In this document: piece by piece, positions 1-6,735 of the stretch
Numbering within the stretch: the stretch's first letter is position 1
Layout of the letters: each line of letters opens with the position of its first letter
Assembly: GCA_034505235.1 (NCBI GenBank)
Contig: JAPDQY010000163.1
Span: forward strand, 1-12,278
DNA length: 12,278 bases
DNA from: Coneutiohabitans thermophilus
Lineage (GTDB): Bacteria; Zhuqueibacterota; Zhuqueibacteria; Zhuqueibacterales; Zhuqueibacteraceae
Reading direction: 5' to 3'
Program-made: the position numbers and the translations under genes
The notes under the pieces: generated by a model
Database searches by the model: none
Told to the model about the DNA's origin: nothing
Seen by the model: the letters and a program-made list of their open reading frames with translations, nothing else

Positions 1-860
1 AGGGAAACAACGCGGCCGGCGGCATAAGTTTGCGCCAGCTCCAGCACCAGCCCGGTCATGCGGCCGAAACCGCTTTCCGTCAAGCGGAGATGTGCCAGCG
101 GGTCCTGGTGATGGGCATCGAAACCGGCGGAAAGCAGCACAAAATCGGGTTTGAAATGCTCGTACACCTCCGGCTCCACAACGAAAAAGCGTTCGAGATA
201 GTCGGCCTCGGGGGTGTAAGGCGCTATGGTAACGTTGCGGGTGCAGCCGCGGCCGGCGCCCGCGCCGGTTTCATCCTCCCGGCCGGTACCGGGATAAAGC
301 GGCCACTCATGAAAGCTCAAAAAGTAAACATCACCGCGTTCATAGAAAATTTCCTGGGTGCCGTTGCCGTGATGCACGTCCCAATCGATGATCAGGATTT
401 TTTCGGCGCGCCGGTTTCGAATCAGCCAATCCGCGGCAGTGGCCACGTTGTTGAACAGGCAAAAACCCATCGCCGTGCTCGTTTCGGCATGATGGCCCGG
501 CGGCCGCACTGCACAGAAGGCATTGTGCAGCCTGCCCGCGCTGACTTGCGCGACGGCCTCGAGGGCGGCACCGACCGCCAGTTGTGCCGCATGGAAGGAA
601 TGCTGCGAGACCACAGTGTCGGAATCGAGCAGGTGCAGCCGTGGCCCGCAGCTCTGTTGCACCCACGCCACGTAGCCGGCTGGATGCACCGTCGCGATTG
701 CGGCCAGCGGCGCGGGTTCCGGCTGTTGGCGGTGCAGCCGGCTGAGCAGGCCGGTGGCCTCCAGATGTTGCATGATCGCAGTCAGACGCGCCGGCCGCTC
801 CGGATGGCCGCCACCGGTGTCGTGCAGCAGAAAATCCGGATGATAGTAGAAACCCGTCAT
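1..860 (-). CDS. Histone deacetylase-family deacylase (acetylpolyamine/acetoin-utilisation type), C-terminus cut by window edge
   Basis: A zinc-dependent amide hydrolase of the arginase/deacetylase fold. Bacterial members remove acetyl groups from acetylpolyamines, other small amides or proteins; the substrate here cannot be told. I translated 286 uninterrupted codons from the ATG at 858-860 down to the window edge. Hallmarks in order: HPERPxR near residues 19-24, RPPGHHAE at 119-126 (His-His charge-relay pair), DWDVHHGNGTQ at 159-169 and LSAGFDAH at 243-250. The predicted zinc ligands are Asp161, His163 and Asp248, all present. The family is usually about 305-345 residues, so the missing tail should carry the Gly-Gly-Tyr/His active-site loop. 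The ATG choice fits the family, since the reading opens with the usual F-Y-Y-H-P-x-F start. A 308-base gap separates it from the gene upstream, so it may have its own promoter. The family call is firm; the substrate is unknown. Confidence 0.93.
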   Translation of the reverse strand, partial: MTGFYYHPDFLLHDTGGGHPERPARLTAIMQHLEATGLLSRLHRQQPEPAPLAAIATVHPAGYVAWVQQSCGPRLHLLDSDTVVSQHSFHAAQLAVGAALEAVAQVSAGRLHNAFCAVRPPGHHAETSTAMGFCLFNNVATAADWLIRNRRAEKILIIDWDVHHGNGTQEIFYERGDVYFLSFHEWPLYPGTGREDETGAGAGRGCTRNVTIAPYTPEADYLERFFVVEPEVYEHFKPDFVLLSAGFDAHHQDPLAHLRLTESGFGRMTGLVLELAQTYAAGRVVS

Positions 861-1168
861 GTGTCGCCACCGCGCGAGGTTCGAGTCTGATCTGCCGGCA
901 AATTCGGCATGCTGCGTATCACGCCGAAAGCGCGCACTTTTGAAAACGTTTCCGCAGCAGCCGGACCGGCGTGGAGGAGGCATCAACTCCGGCACGACTG
1001 TTGAAATGTTGCACCGCAGAAATTCTCTCTGCACAGCAACGCCGGCAGGAGGTCTGCGCTACAAACCGGCGCAGCCGGGATTAACCTGCAAGCTCATCAT
1101 CTTCCCCAAACCCCGGTTCCGCAGCGGGACGGACGTTGCGCGACCGTCGCAATTTATTGCCATGCCCC
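861..1168. other. Intergenic stretch, no gene seen
   Basis: 308 bases lie between the start of the deacetylase-family gene and the end of the lipoprotein gene. No open frame here has coding character or a family match on either strand. It contains an 8-base palindrome AAACGTTT (944-951). I found no T-tailed hairpin and no convincing -35/-10 pair. By position it should hold the promoter of the deacetylase gene and the 3' end of the upstream transcript. Confidence 0.5.
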
Positions 1169-1600
1169 TCACTCGACGATGATCCTGGCCTCCTGCACTC
1201 CAGCACGGCTGTGGAAGCGTAATTGGTATTCACCCCGTTGCAATGGGCCGACCGCAACGGTTTTGGAAAAGGGCACCAGGACTTGCGTGACCATCAGGCT
1301 GTCATTGTAATGCGCCAGCGGCGTGATTTCGATCACAGCGTCATGCTGCTCCACGCGCAGAGTGTCCAGTCGATAGGCCGGATTGGGCAAACTACCAGTC
1401 ACGGGAATCAAGAGTTGACGGCCGGCAGCAGTGGTAAACAGCCGGGGCATTTCATCGAGATAGACTTTTTGCGCACCTTTTTCGCCGCTCATCCCAACCC
1501 TCGCTGCGGGCGTCGGCTGCGACTCCGGCGCCGAGCGACAACTACCGCTCAGCGTTGCAGCGGCCAGCAGCACACAAAGTATTCGTATTCTGCACTTCAT
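1169..1600 (-). CDS. Small probable lipoprotein of unknown family
   Basis: I do not recognise this family. The 143-residue product starts with a basic N-region (MKCRIRI), a hydrophobic core (residues 7-17) and a cysteine at residue 21 in the context TLSGSC. This resembles a relaxed lipobox, so membrane anchoring by lipidation is likely but not certain. The mature part begins with a Ser/Pro/Ala/Thr-rich linker. Then comes a strand-rich domain ending in a pattern like a beta-sandwich edge (GEYQLRF, then EARIIVE), which suggests a small Ig-like exported domain. I chose the ATG at 1598-1600: its A overlaps the last base of the Nudix stop (TGATG), and an AGGA (1607-1610) sits 6 bases upstream. A GTG one codon earlier (1603) is the alternative. 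The overlap implies translational coupling to the Nudix and amidase genes, hence a possible envelope role. Confidence 0.75.
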   Translation of the reverse strand: MKCRIRILCVLLAAATLSGSCRSAPESQPTPAARVGMSGEKGAQKVYLDEMPRLFTTAAGRQLLIPVTGSLPNPAYRLDTLRVEQHDAVIEITPLAHYNDSLMVTQVLVPFSKTVAVGPLQRGEYQLRFHSRAGVQEARIIVE

Positions 1601-2190
1601 CACGGATCCTGCTTGGGCAGAGACGCAAACCGCTCTTCCTGGAGCGCTGCCAGAATCTGACGATGCACACGGAAGGCCACATTTTCGGGCAATTCCGTCA
1701 GTTTGAAAAAACGCGCGTCGCGCGCGTCATCACCGGGCCGCAGCTCGCCACCCACGATCGCCGCACGATAGACGATCAGGACGATGCGATTGGCGGGATA
1801 GTCGCTGGCCGGGAAAACACCGTAAAGCTGCTGTACCCGGATGTCGAGATTGGTTTCCTCCCGCGCTTCCCGCTGCGCTGTCTGCTCCGGCCCCTCCTCC
1901 CACTCCATGAAGCCCGCCGGCAGACACCAATCACCGGCGCGCGGCGCGACGGCGCGTTGCACCAACAGAACCTCATCATCCTGCTGCACGATCACGGCAA
2001 CGGCGGGAATGGGATTGTGGTACAAGATGAACCCGCAGCGGGAGCATAGCTGGCGCTCACGTCCATCGAGAACGCGCTTTTCGAGATGGCCCGCACATTT
2101 CGGGCAATAAGCATAGTCCAAATACATTCCTGCCTGAGCGGTTGCAACAGGGTTCCCACAGGCATGGCCCGGCGGCCGGGGCAGCATCAT
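1600..2190 (-). CDS. Nudix hydrolase with N-terminal zinc ribbon (NudC-like layout)
   Basis: A cytoplasmic pyrophosphohydrolase that cleaves a nucleoside-diphosphate-linked substrate. The 196-residue reading has a four-cysteine zinc ribbon, CPKC at 29-32 and CSRC at 49-52. The Nudix domain follows, with the box G-x5-E-x7-REAREE starting at Gly93 and catalytic Glu108, Glu111 and Glu112 present. The usual Gly near the end of the box is Asn114. Zinc ribbon plus Nudix recalls NADH pyrophosphatase NudC, but the protein is shorter and I see no NudC-specific SQPWPFPxS motif, so a (d)NTP or ADP-sugar substrate is equally possible. The ATG at 2190 overlaps the amidase stop (ATGA). A second ATG at 2127, just before the zinc ribbon (MYLDYAYCPKC), would give a more typical 175-residue protein and may be the true start. 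It ends by overlapping the lipoprotein start. Confidence 0.92.
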   Translation of the reverse strand: MMLPRPPGHACGNPVATAQAGMYLDYAYCPKCAGHLEKRVLDGRERQLCSRCGFILYHNPIPAVAVIVQQDDEVLLVQRAVAPRAGDWCLPAGFMEWEEGPEQTAQREAREETNLDIRVQQLYGVFPASDYPANRIVLIVYRAAIVGGELRPGDDARDARFFKLTELPENVAFRVHRQILAALQEERFASLPKQDP

Positions 2191-4097
2191 TCACGCGCAG
2201 CCCGCACGAAGGCTTCCATGCCGGCGACGATGGCCGCCGCGGTTTGCTCACGAAAGCGCGGCGACAGAATCAGTTTCTCCTCCTCCGGGTGCATGAGAAA
2301 CGCCGGCTCGATCAGCACGGCCGGCATGTTGGTGACGCGGCACACCGCGAGATTGTCGTAAAACAGGCCAAAATTAGGAAGTTTTAGCTTCTGAAGCAAC
2401 ATGCGCAAAATTTTATTTGCCAGCTCGTAACTTTGCGGATGATAATAAAACGCGCTGGAGCCGCGATTGAGAAACGGATTCACGCCGTCGGGCAGGGCGT
2501 TGTAATGCAGGCTGATGAACAAATCGGCATTGCTGACGTCGGCGAACTTGCGCCGCGCCGCCAGCGTCATGCCCTCTTCGGCAACGGTGCGCGTCAGGAT
2601 CACCCTGGCCCCGCGGCGCTCGAGTTGCGCCCGCAGTTCCTCCGCCAGCAGGAAGGTGGCATCCTTCTCGCAAAACCCGGTGGGGCCGATCGCGCCCAAA
2701 TCCGGGCCGTGGCCGGGATCCACACAAATCCACAAACCGTGCAGCGGGCTGTGGGGCGGCGGCGCAAGTTTCGGGGTCTTTTTGATGTCGAGCACGAGAT
2801 TCGTGCCGTCATAGCCGACGGCATAACCCCATTGTTGCTTTTGATTGAGCGCGATGCTGAGCCGGTATTTCTCGTCCTGATCCTGCGACCAGCGAATTTC
2901 ACCGATCAGGGGATCACCGTAATCATGGCGGATCCAGTCGGTATCGGCCGTGGCACCGAACAAAATCACCTCCAGGCGCTGTGGCTGGGTGCGCTGTTCG
3001 ATGCGAAAAGGCAGGCGTTCCTCCATGAAAATAGTGACGCGTGTGCGGTCGGCAAAACTCTGCGTGCGGGCAACCTGCACGGTGGTGCGCGGCGGCAGCG
3101 TGCCGGCGGGCAGGAGCTGGCAATTGGCCACCGGAACCCAAACCGACTCGTCGTCAGTGAGGCGCGCGCGATAAAATCCGCCCTCCCTGCCGGTGAGACG
3201 CAATTTAACCTCCTGCGGCAGGAAAAGCAGGTAGCCATTGCCCGGTCCGGTGCGGCCGATGGTCAATTCTTCGGTCAGGCTGGCCACCTCTGGGATGGCG
3301 TCGGACCACAGGCTCAGGCGCCCGGGCGCCGTCAGGGTGATCGTATCGCCCTGATCGTTGCTGAGTTGGAAGTGAATGCTCGCGTTGTGCAGGGAATCAC
3401 TGTCACGCAAGGTGTAAACGCCGGTGTAGATGCCCATCACCTCGGGTGTGTTGGGCGGCCGGGCACGGCCAAACACCGCCTCACCCCAGTCAAATTGCCG
3501 GCGCGGCCGTTGTTCCGCCATGGGCAGGTCTTGCGCCACGCCGGCGATGGAGAAGGTTGCGCGGCAGCGGGGCGAAGCTTTCACCGCCACACCCAGCACC
3601 TCACCGGCTCGCATGGCGAGATCGACTTTGGGATAAACATAGCTGGTGTCAAACTGCAGAGGCGCCGCCGGCGAGGTCGCGAGATAAGCAGGAATGTAAA
3701 CCCGCCGTTCGACCACAGCCGAATCAACGCTGCCGCTTGCCGGCAGGGTGTCAATCGCCACGGCACGAAACACGAATTTGCCGGGTTTGACCGGCACCAT
3801 GGCCATGTAGGTTTGATTGGGGTATTGCCTGGCGGGCACGCCATTGATCCGGATTTTCGCCGAGGGCGGCTGATAGTTGCCGAACACAAACGTCGAATCC
3901 CGCGCGGTGATGGTCAGCTCCTCCCGGGGATAAACCACCTCGAGCCGCAGCGTCTGCGCCGGCGCCTCCGCGACATGCCACAGCGAAATCAACACGAGCA
4001 AAATCGCCGCTGGTGTGCGCGCCTCATTCGGCGCGGTATGCCGGCAGCCACGGCCGCGCCATTTCGTTTTAGCTGATCGCGTGCAAATCGAGCTCAC
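2187..4097 (-). CDS. Exported N-acetylmuramoyl-L-alanine amidase (Amidase_3) with long N-terminal region
   Basis: Cleaves the amide bond between N-acetylmuramic acid and the peptide stem of peptidoglycan, outside the cytoplasmic membrane. The product has 636 residues. A basic leader and a hydrophobic stretch (about 30-41) end in APA-Q, a plausible signal-peptidase site near residue 48. Residues 50-445 are strand-rich and not clearly assignable: an Ig-like segment (about 50-115), an SH3-like segment (about 275-330) and an AMIN-like segment (about 340-440). The C-terminal catalytic domain (about 454-632) has zinc ligands His463 (DPGHG), Glu477 and His531 (SLHYNA), and catalytic Glu597 (VLIEPAF). 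It is complete. No ATG precedes the signal peptide. GTG at 4097 is chosen because AGGAG lies 7 bases upstream; the adjacent TTG at 4100 is the alternative. The start lies inside the DUF1232 gene and the stop overlaps the Nudix start, so translation is probably coupled. Confidence 0.93.
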   Translation of the reverse strand: MSSICTRSAKTKWRGRGCRHTAPNEARTPAAILLVLISLWHVAEAPAQTLRLEVVYPREELTITARDSTFVFGNYQPPSAKIRINGVPARQYPNQTYMAMVPVKPGKFVFRAVAIDTLPASGSVDSAVVERRVYIPAYLATSPAAPLQFDTSYVYPKVDLAMRAGEVLGVAVKASPRCRATFSIAGVAQDLPMAEQRPRRQFDWGEAVFGRARPPNTPEVMGIYTGVYTLRDSDSLHNASIHFQLSNDQGDTITLTAPGRLSLWSDAIPEVASLTEELTIGRTGPGNGYLLFLPQEVKLRLTGREGGFYRARLTDDESVWVPVANCQLLPAGTLPPRTTVQVARTQSFADRTRVTIFMEERLPFRIEQRTQPQRLEVILFGATADTDWIRHDYGDPLIGEIRWSQDQDEKYRLSIALNQKQQWGYAVGYDGTNLVLDIKKTPKLAPPPHSPLHGLWICVDPGHGPDLGAIGPTGFCEKDATFLLAEELRAQLERRGARVILTRTVAEEGMTLAARRKFADVSNADLFISLHYNALPDGVNPFLNRGSSAFYYHPQSYELANKILRMLLQKLKLPNFGLFYDNLAVCRVTNMPAVLIEPAFLMHPEEEKLILSPRFREQTAAAIVAGMEAFVRAARE

Positions 4098-4383
4098 CAA
4101 GATGCTCCTGAAGAACCTGGGGTGGAGTCAGTTTGAACAGAAAGCGGAGGGCTGCCAGCAGGATGGCGAAATCATCGCTCAGGCCCAAAGGTGGCAGCAC
4201 GAAATCAGGCAGCAAATCGACCGGGGAAACCACATAGGCGCACGCCGCCACGACGGCAAGCTTGCCGGGCAGCGGCACGCGCCGGTCACGCATGAGGCGC
4301 AGCACCGGGCGGAGCAATTTGGGCAGGTGCCAAACCAGCTTCCAAAACGAAGGCGTGATGAAAACCTTTTTGGAGAGGGGCAT
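4069..4383 (-). CDS. DUF1232 (YkvA-family) small membrane protein
   Basis: A 104-residue protein of the YkvA/DUF1232 family, whose biochemical role is not established. The hallmark segment SPVDLLPDF (residues 53-61), followed by PPLGLSDD and a hydrophobic helix, is a clear family signature. Basic residues precede one or two membrane-associated helices (about 40-85), so an inner-membrane location is likely. The ATG at 4383 has an AAGGAG (4392-4397) 8 bases upstream, one of the best ribosome binding sites in the window. It follows the photolyase stop by 24 bases, and the start of the amidase lies inside its last codons. It therefore bridges the photolyase and the cell-wall genes in one likely transcript. 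Nothing in the sequence links it functionally to either. Confidence 0.9.
   Translation of the reverse strand: MPLSKKVFITPSFWKLVWHLPKLLRPVLRLMRDRRVPLPGKLAVVAACAYVVSPVDLLPDFVLPPLGLSDDFAILLAALRFLFKLTPPQVLQEHLGELDLHAIS
4105..4109 (-). promoter_or_regulatory. Ribosome binding site that decides the amidase start
   Basis: AGGAG on the minus strand, inside the end of the DUF1232 gene, lies 7 bases before GTG (4097-4095) and 4 bases before TTG (4100-4098). No ATG is available upstream of the signal peptide, so this spacing favours GTG. This is inferred from spacing alone. Confidence 0.6.
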
Positions 4384-4391
4384 GGTGCATT

Positions 4392-4397
4392 CTCCTT
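4392..4397 (-). promoter_or_regulatory. Strong ribosome binding site of the DUF1232 gene
   Basis: AAGGAG on the minus strand, 8 bases before the ATG at 4383-4381, in the 24-base gap after the photolyase stop. It supports this start and independent ribosome entry for the small gene. Confidence 0.65.
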
Positions 4398-4407
4398 GTC
4401 GCAGGAA

Positions 4408-5892
4408 TCACTCGAACAGCGCGGGCGGGTTGCCGGTATACCGCTGGATATACTCACGCACACGCACTTTGCGGGTGGTGTTTTCGGAACTCATGTAACG
4501 AATGACACCAAAGATCGGCCGTTCCGGGCCCCACGGCCGGTCATAGCGGCCCAACACCCAGAAGATGCCGGAATAAGAATTGGGATTGCGGCCGTCCAAG
4601 GCATATTTGTTGTTCAACTCGATCATGATCGCCAGCGCCTCCCGCGGATCGCGGCTCCACTCCAGGATCTTTTTGCCCCAGAGCATGCGCAGATAGTTGT
4701 GAATGCGGCCCTCGGTGACGAGCTGCCGCTGTGCCGCATTCCACAGCGGATCATGAGTCGCGGCCTGTTCAAATTGGGCAAGAGAGTAAATATAACTGCG
4801 CCGGTCGCGGGCGTGCCGGTCGAGCGAGGCCCGCGCCCATGCCGGCAGGGATTCATATTGATCGTAGTCTTCGCGCAGGCAGCAAAAGTTGTATCCCAGT
4901 TCGCGCCAGGTGATCAATTCATCGAGAAAAGCCTCGGCGGCCGGCCGCACCCCCCACCAGCCGGCCTTGGCCCCGTTGCCGCGGGGCGGCAAGAGCGCCG
5001 GCGACCATTGCTCGCGTTGCATCAGTTCCGTGAAGACCTCATGCACGCTGAGATGGCCAAAATGCAAATACGGGGACAGGCCGCTGGTCACCTCCTGCTC
5101 CGGTTGATTGCGTTCCTCCGCATAGCGCGCCAGCCGCCGTTCGAGAAATGTCTGCAGCTTCTCGCGGCCTGCCGTGCTGCCACCGCGGGTGGGCACGGCG
5201 GCGACACGATGATCGATTGGCAATTTTGCCAGGGCGGCAGGATTCTCGAGGAGCCGTGTCACTTCGGCGGGTGGCCAGCGCTGCAAAATTTCCCCGGGCA
5301 GAGCGCCGAGTCTCGGCAGTTTCAGGCCTTGCAAAGGATCCGCCAGCGGCAGGGCAAGCAAATGGGCATGCAAATGCTTTTGCAGGAAACGACGAAAGGC
5401 ATAGGCCGTTGGGAAAACCTGATCAGTGGCGCGCATCGGCCACAGGCCGTTGGAATCGACTTTCTCCATCCGCACGGGCACCTGCCGGGCGGCGGCGGCG
5501 ATCATACGCGGCAGCATGAAGGCGGGAAAATCATCGGTAACTACCACGCAGGCGCGCGCCGCCAGTGCTGCCAGCAAACCTTTGCCGGCACCCGGCTCGG
5601 GTTCCACATAGGGATAGTAAAATGCCGGGGTCCGGCCCAGGCGGCCGGCATTTTCGTGCATGCCTTCAATCACGAAGCGATGAAACCGCTCACTGGCCCA
5701 GGGATAGTCACAGCGCAGGGCTTCCAGCACGAGCAGCGGCTTGTGCCACTGCACCACATAATCGACCGCGCGCTGCAGGCTGAAATTCCATTGCGTGCGG
5801 CGGTTGGCAATCATCCAATACAGCACGTAATCAGCATGGGGATTGGGCGGGGCCGTGTTGCAGGCCGAGACGCGGAGATCGGGAACAGACAT
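4408..5892 (-). CDS. phr: Class II CPD photolyase
   Basis: Repairs cyclobutane pyrimidine dimers using light and a reduced FAD; a cytoplasmic DNA-repair enzyme. The 494-residue protein begins with an antenna-domain Rossmann core (YVLYWMIANRR near 22-32, ACVVVTDDFPAF near 114-125). The FAD-binding helical domain follows: TSGLSPYLHFGHLS at 269-282, WRELGYNF at 329-336, NYLRMLWGKKILEWS at 399-413, then NNKYALDGRNPNSYSGIFW at 427-445 and ERPIFGVIRYM at 457-467. These last blocks are diagnostic of class II (plant, archaeal and some bacterial) rather than class I/PhrB or DASH enzymes. I placed the start at the ATG at 5890-5892 because it gives the family length; the frame stays open to 6039 but that would run into crtW. 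The 98-base gap after crtW leaves room for a promoter. Its position beside pigment genes suggests a shared light-protection role. Confidence 0.95.
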   Translation of the reverse strand: MSVPDLRVSACNTAPPNPHADYVLYWMIANRRTQWNFSLQRAVDYVVQWHKPLLVLEALRCDYPWASERFHRFVIEGMHENAGRLGRTPAFYYPYVEPEPGAGKGLLAALAARACVVVTDDFPAFMLPRMIAAAARQVPVRMEKVDSNGLWPMRATDQVFPTAYAFRRFLQKHLHAHLLALPLADPLQGLKLPRLGALPGEILQRWPPAEVTRLLENPAALAKLPIDHRVAAVPTRGGSTAGREKLQTFLERRLARYAEERNQPEQEVTSGLSPYLHFGHLSVHEVFTELMQREQWSPALLPPRGNGAKAGWWGVRPAAEAFLDELITWRELGYNFCCLREDYDQYESLPAWARASLDRHARDRRSYIYSLAQFEQAATHDPLWNAAQRQLVTEGRIHNYLRMLWGKKILEWSRDPREALAIMIELNNKYALDGRNPNSYSGIFWVLGRYDRPWGPERPIFGVIRYMSSENTTRKVRVREYIQRYTGNPPALFE

Positions 5893-5990
5893 CGACGGGC
5901 AAGCTCTGCATTGCGGGTGAAATGAAACGGCAGTGCGGCCGCAGGCACCATCAGCAGAATCTGCCGGCGGGGCACAGGCCGGCGGAATCT

Positions 5991-6719
5991 TCAATTGCCG
6001 CGGCGCATCTGCTGGCGGCGCACGAAGGGCAGCCGCCACCAGGGCACGAATGGAAATTCATGATGTTCGAGATGATAGCCAAAATGATAGCAGGAGAGAA
6101 ACGACCAGAACGGCCCGAAGGCATTGCTGCGCGTGCGATGGCGATTGTCGTAACCGCCTGCCGGTTCGCGATGGGGCAGGTAGGTGCCGAAATAGAAAAG
6201 CTGCAGCGTGCTGAGCAGCGCCGGGAAAATCCAGCCCAGCAGAAGGTTCACCAGCGCGAGGTGCAGCGCGTGATGCAGGAGATTGAAAACCAGCGCCATG
6301 CCAAGAAGCTGCCGCCAGGTCACATAGGTCAGCATAAAATGGCCGTACCAGCGCCAGAAACCGGCGTGTTCGCCGTCGTGAAAATCCGGATCCTGCACAC
6401 TTGCCGGTTGCGCATGATGTTTTTGATGCTCGCGGCGCAGCCGCTGGAAAGAGAACAGCGCATACAGCAGCACGCACACACTGCCGGCGAAATCGTTCCA
6501 GCGCTTGTGCCGGCTGAGGGTGCCGTGCATGGCATCATGCGCCGTAATGAACAGGCCAGTGTGCAGAAAGGTTTGCAACAGCATGGCGGGCACCAGCCAG
6601 AGCCAGGCGCCCGCGACAACCGGCTGGGTGAGCAGCATGGTGAGATTGCCGAACCACAGCGCCATGATGGCGCCGCCAAACAACAGCCCGCGCGAGGATT
6701 GGGTGACGTAGGGATGCAT
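5991..6719 (-). CDS. crtW: Beta-carotene ketolase CrtW (fatty-acid-desaturase-like di-iron membrane enzyme)
   Basis: Adds a keto group at C4 of a beta-ionone ring, giving 4-keto carotenoids; an integral membrane enzyme. The 242 residues carry the histidine clusters expected for the family: HDAMH at 61-65, HQKHH at 98-102 and HLEHH at 216-220. Further CrtW blocks are FITAHDAMHG, DPDFH at 110-114, LQLFYFGTYLPH (172-183), CYHFGYH (210-216) and the end PWWRLP (226-231). From memory, the pattern is much closer to cyanobacterial CrtW (Nostoc type) than to proteobacterial CrtW. I see hydrophobic segments near 12-30, 36-58, 78-92 and 130-180. It starts 16 bases after the cruF stop and so is likely in the same transcript. 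No lycopene cyclase is in the window to make its beta-ring substrate. A CrtR/CrtZ-type hydroxylase is much less likely given these motifs. Confidence 0.94.
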   Translation of the reverse strand: MHPYVTQSSRGLLFGGAIMALWFGNLTMLLTQPVVAGAWLWLVPAMLLQTFLHTGLFITAHDAMHGTLSRHKRWNDFAGSVCVLLYALFSFQRLRREHQKHHAQPASVQDPDFHDGEHAGFWRWYGHFMLTYVTWRQLLGMALVFNLLHHALHLALVNLLLGWIFPALLSTLQLFYFGTYLPHREPAGGYDNRHRTRSNAFGPFWSFLSCYHFGYHLEHHEFPFVPWWRLPFVRRQQMRRGN

Positions 6720-6735
6720 CAGTTTTGCTGTTCGA

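Noticed and set aside
2433..4076. Long plus-strand open frame (547 codons) opposite the amidase gene
   Set aside because: It is antisense to a complete amidase with all active-site residues, and its translation has no family motif. GC-rich third positions create such open antisense frames.
4015..5925. Long plus-strand open frame (636 codons) opposite the DUF1232 and photolyase genes
   Set aside because: It is antisense to two firmly identified genes and its low-complexity Gln/Arg/His-rich translation has no recognisable domain.
5893..6039. N-terminal extension of the photolyase to an upstream ATG
   Set aside because: It would overlap the end of crtW by about 49 bases and add Ala/Pro/Arg-rich residues absent from class II photolyases.
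5991..6719. Reading crtW as a fatty-acid desaturase or CrtR-type hydroxylase
   Set aside because: The FITAHDAMHG, DPDFH, CYHFGYH and PWWRLP blocks together fit CrtW, and the gene lies in a carotenoid cluster.
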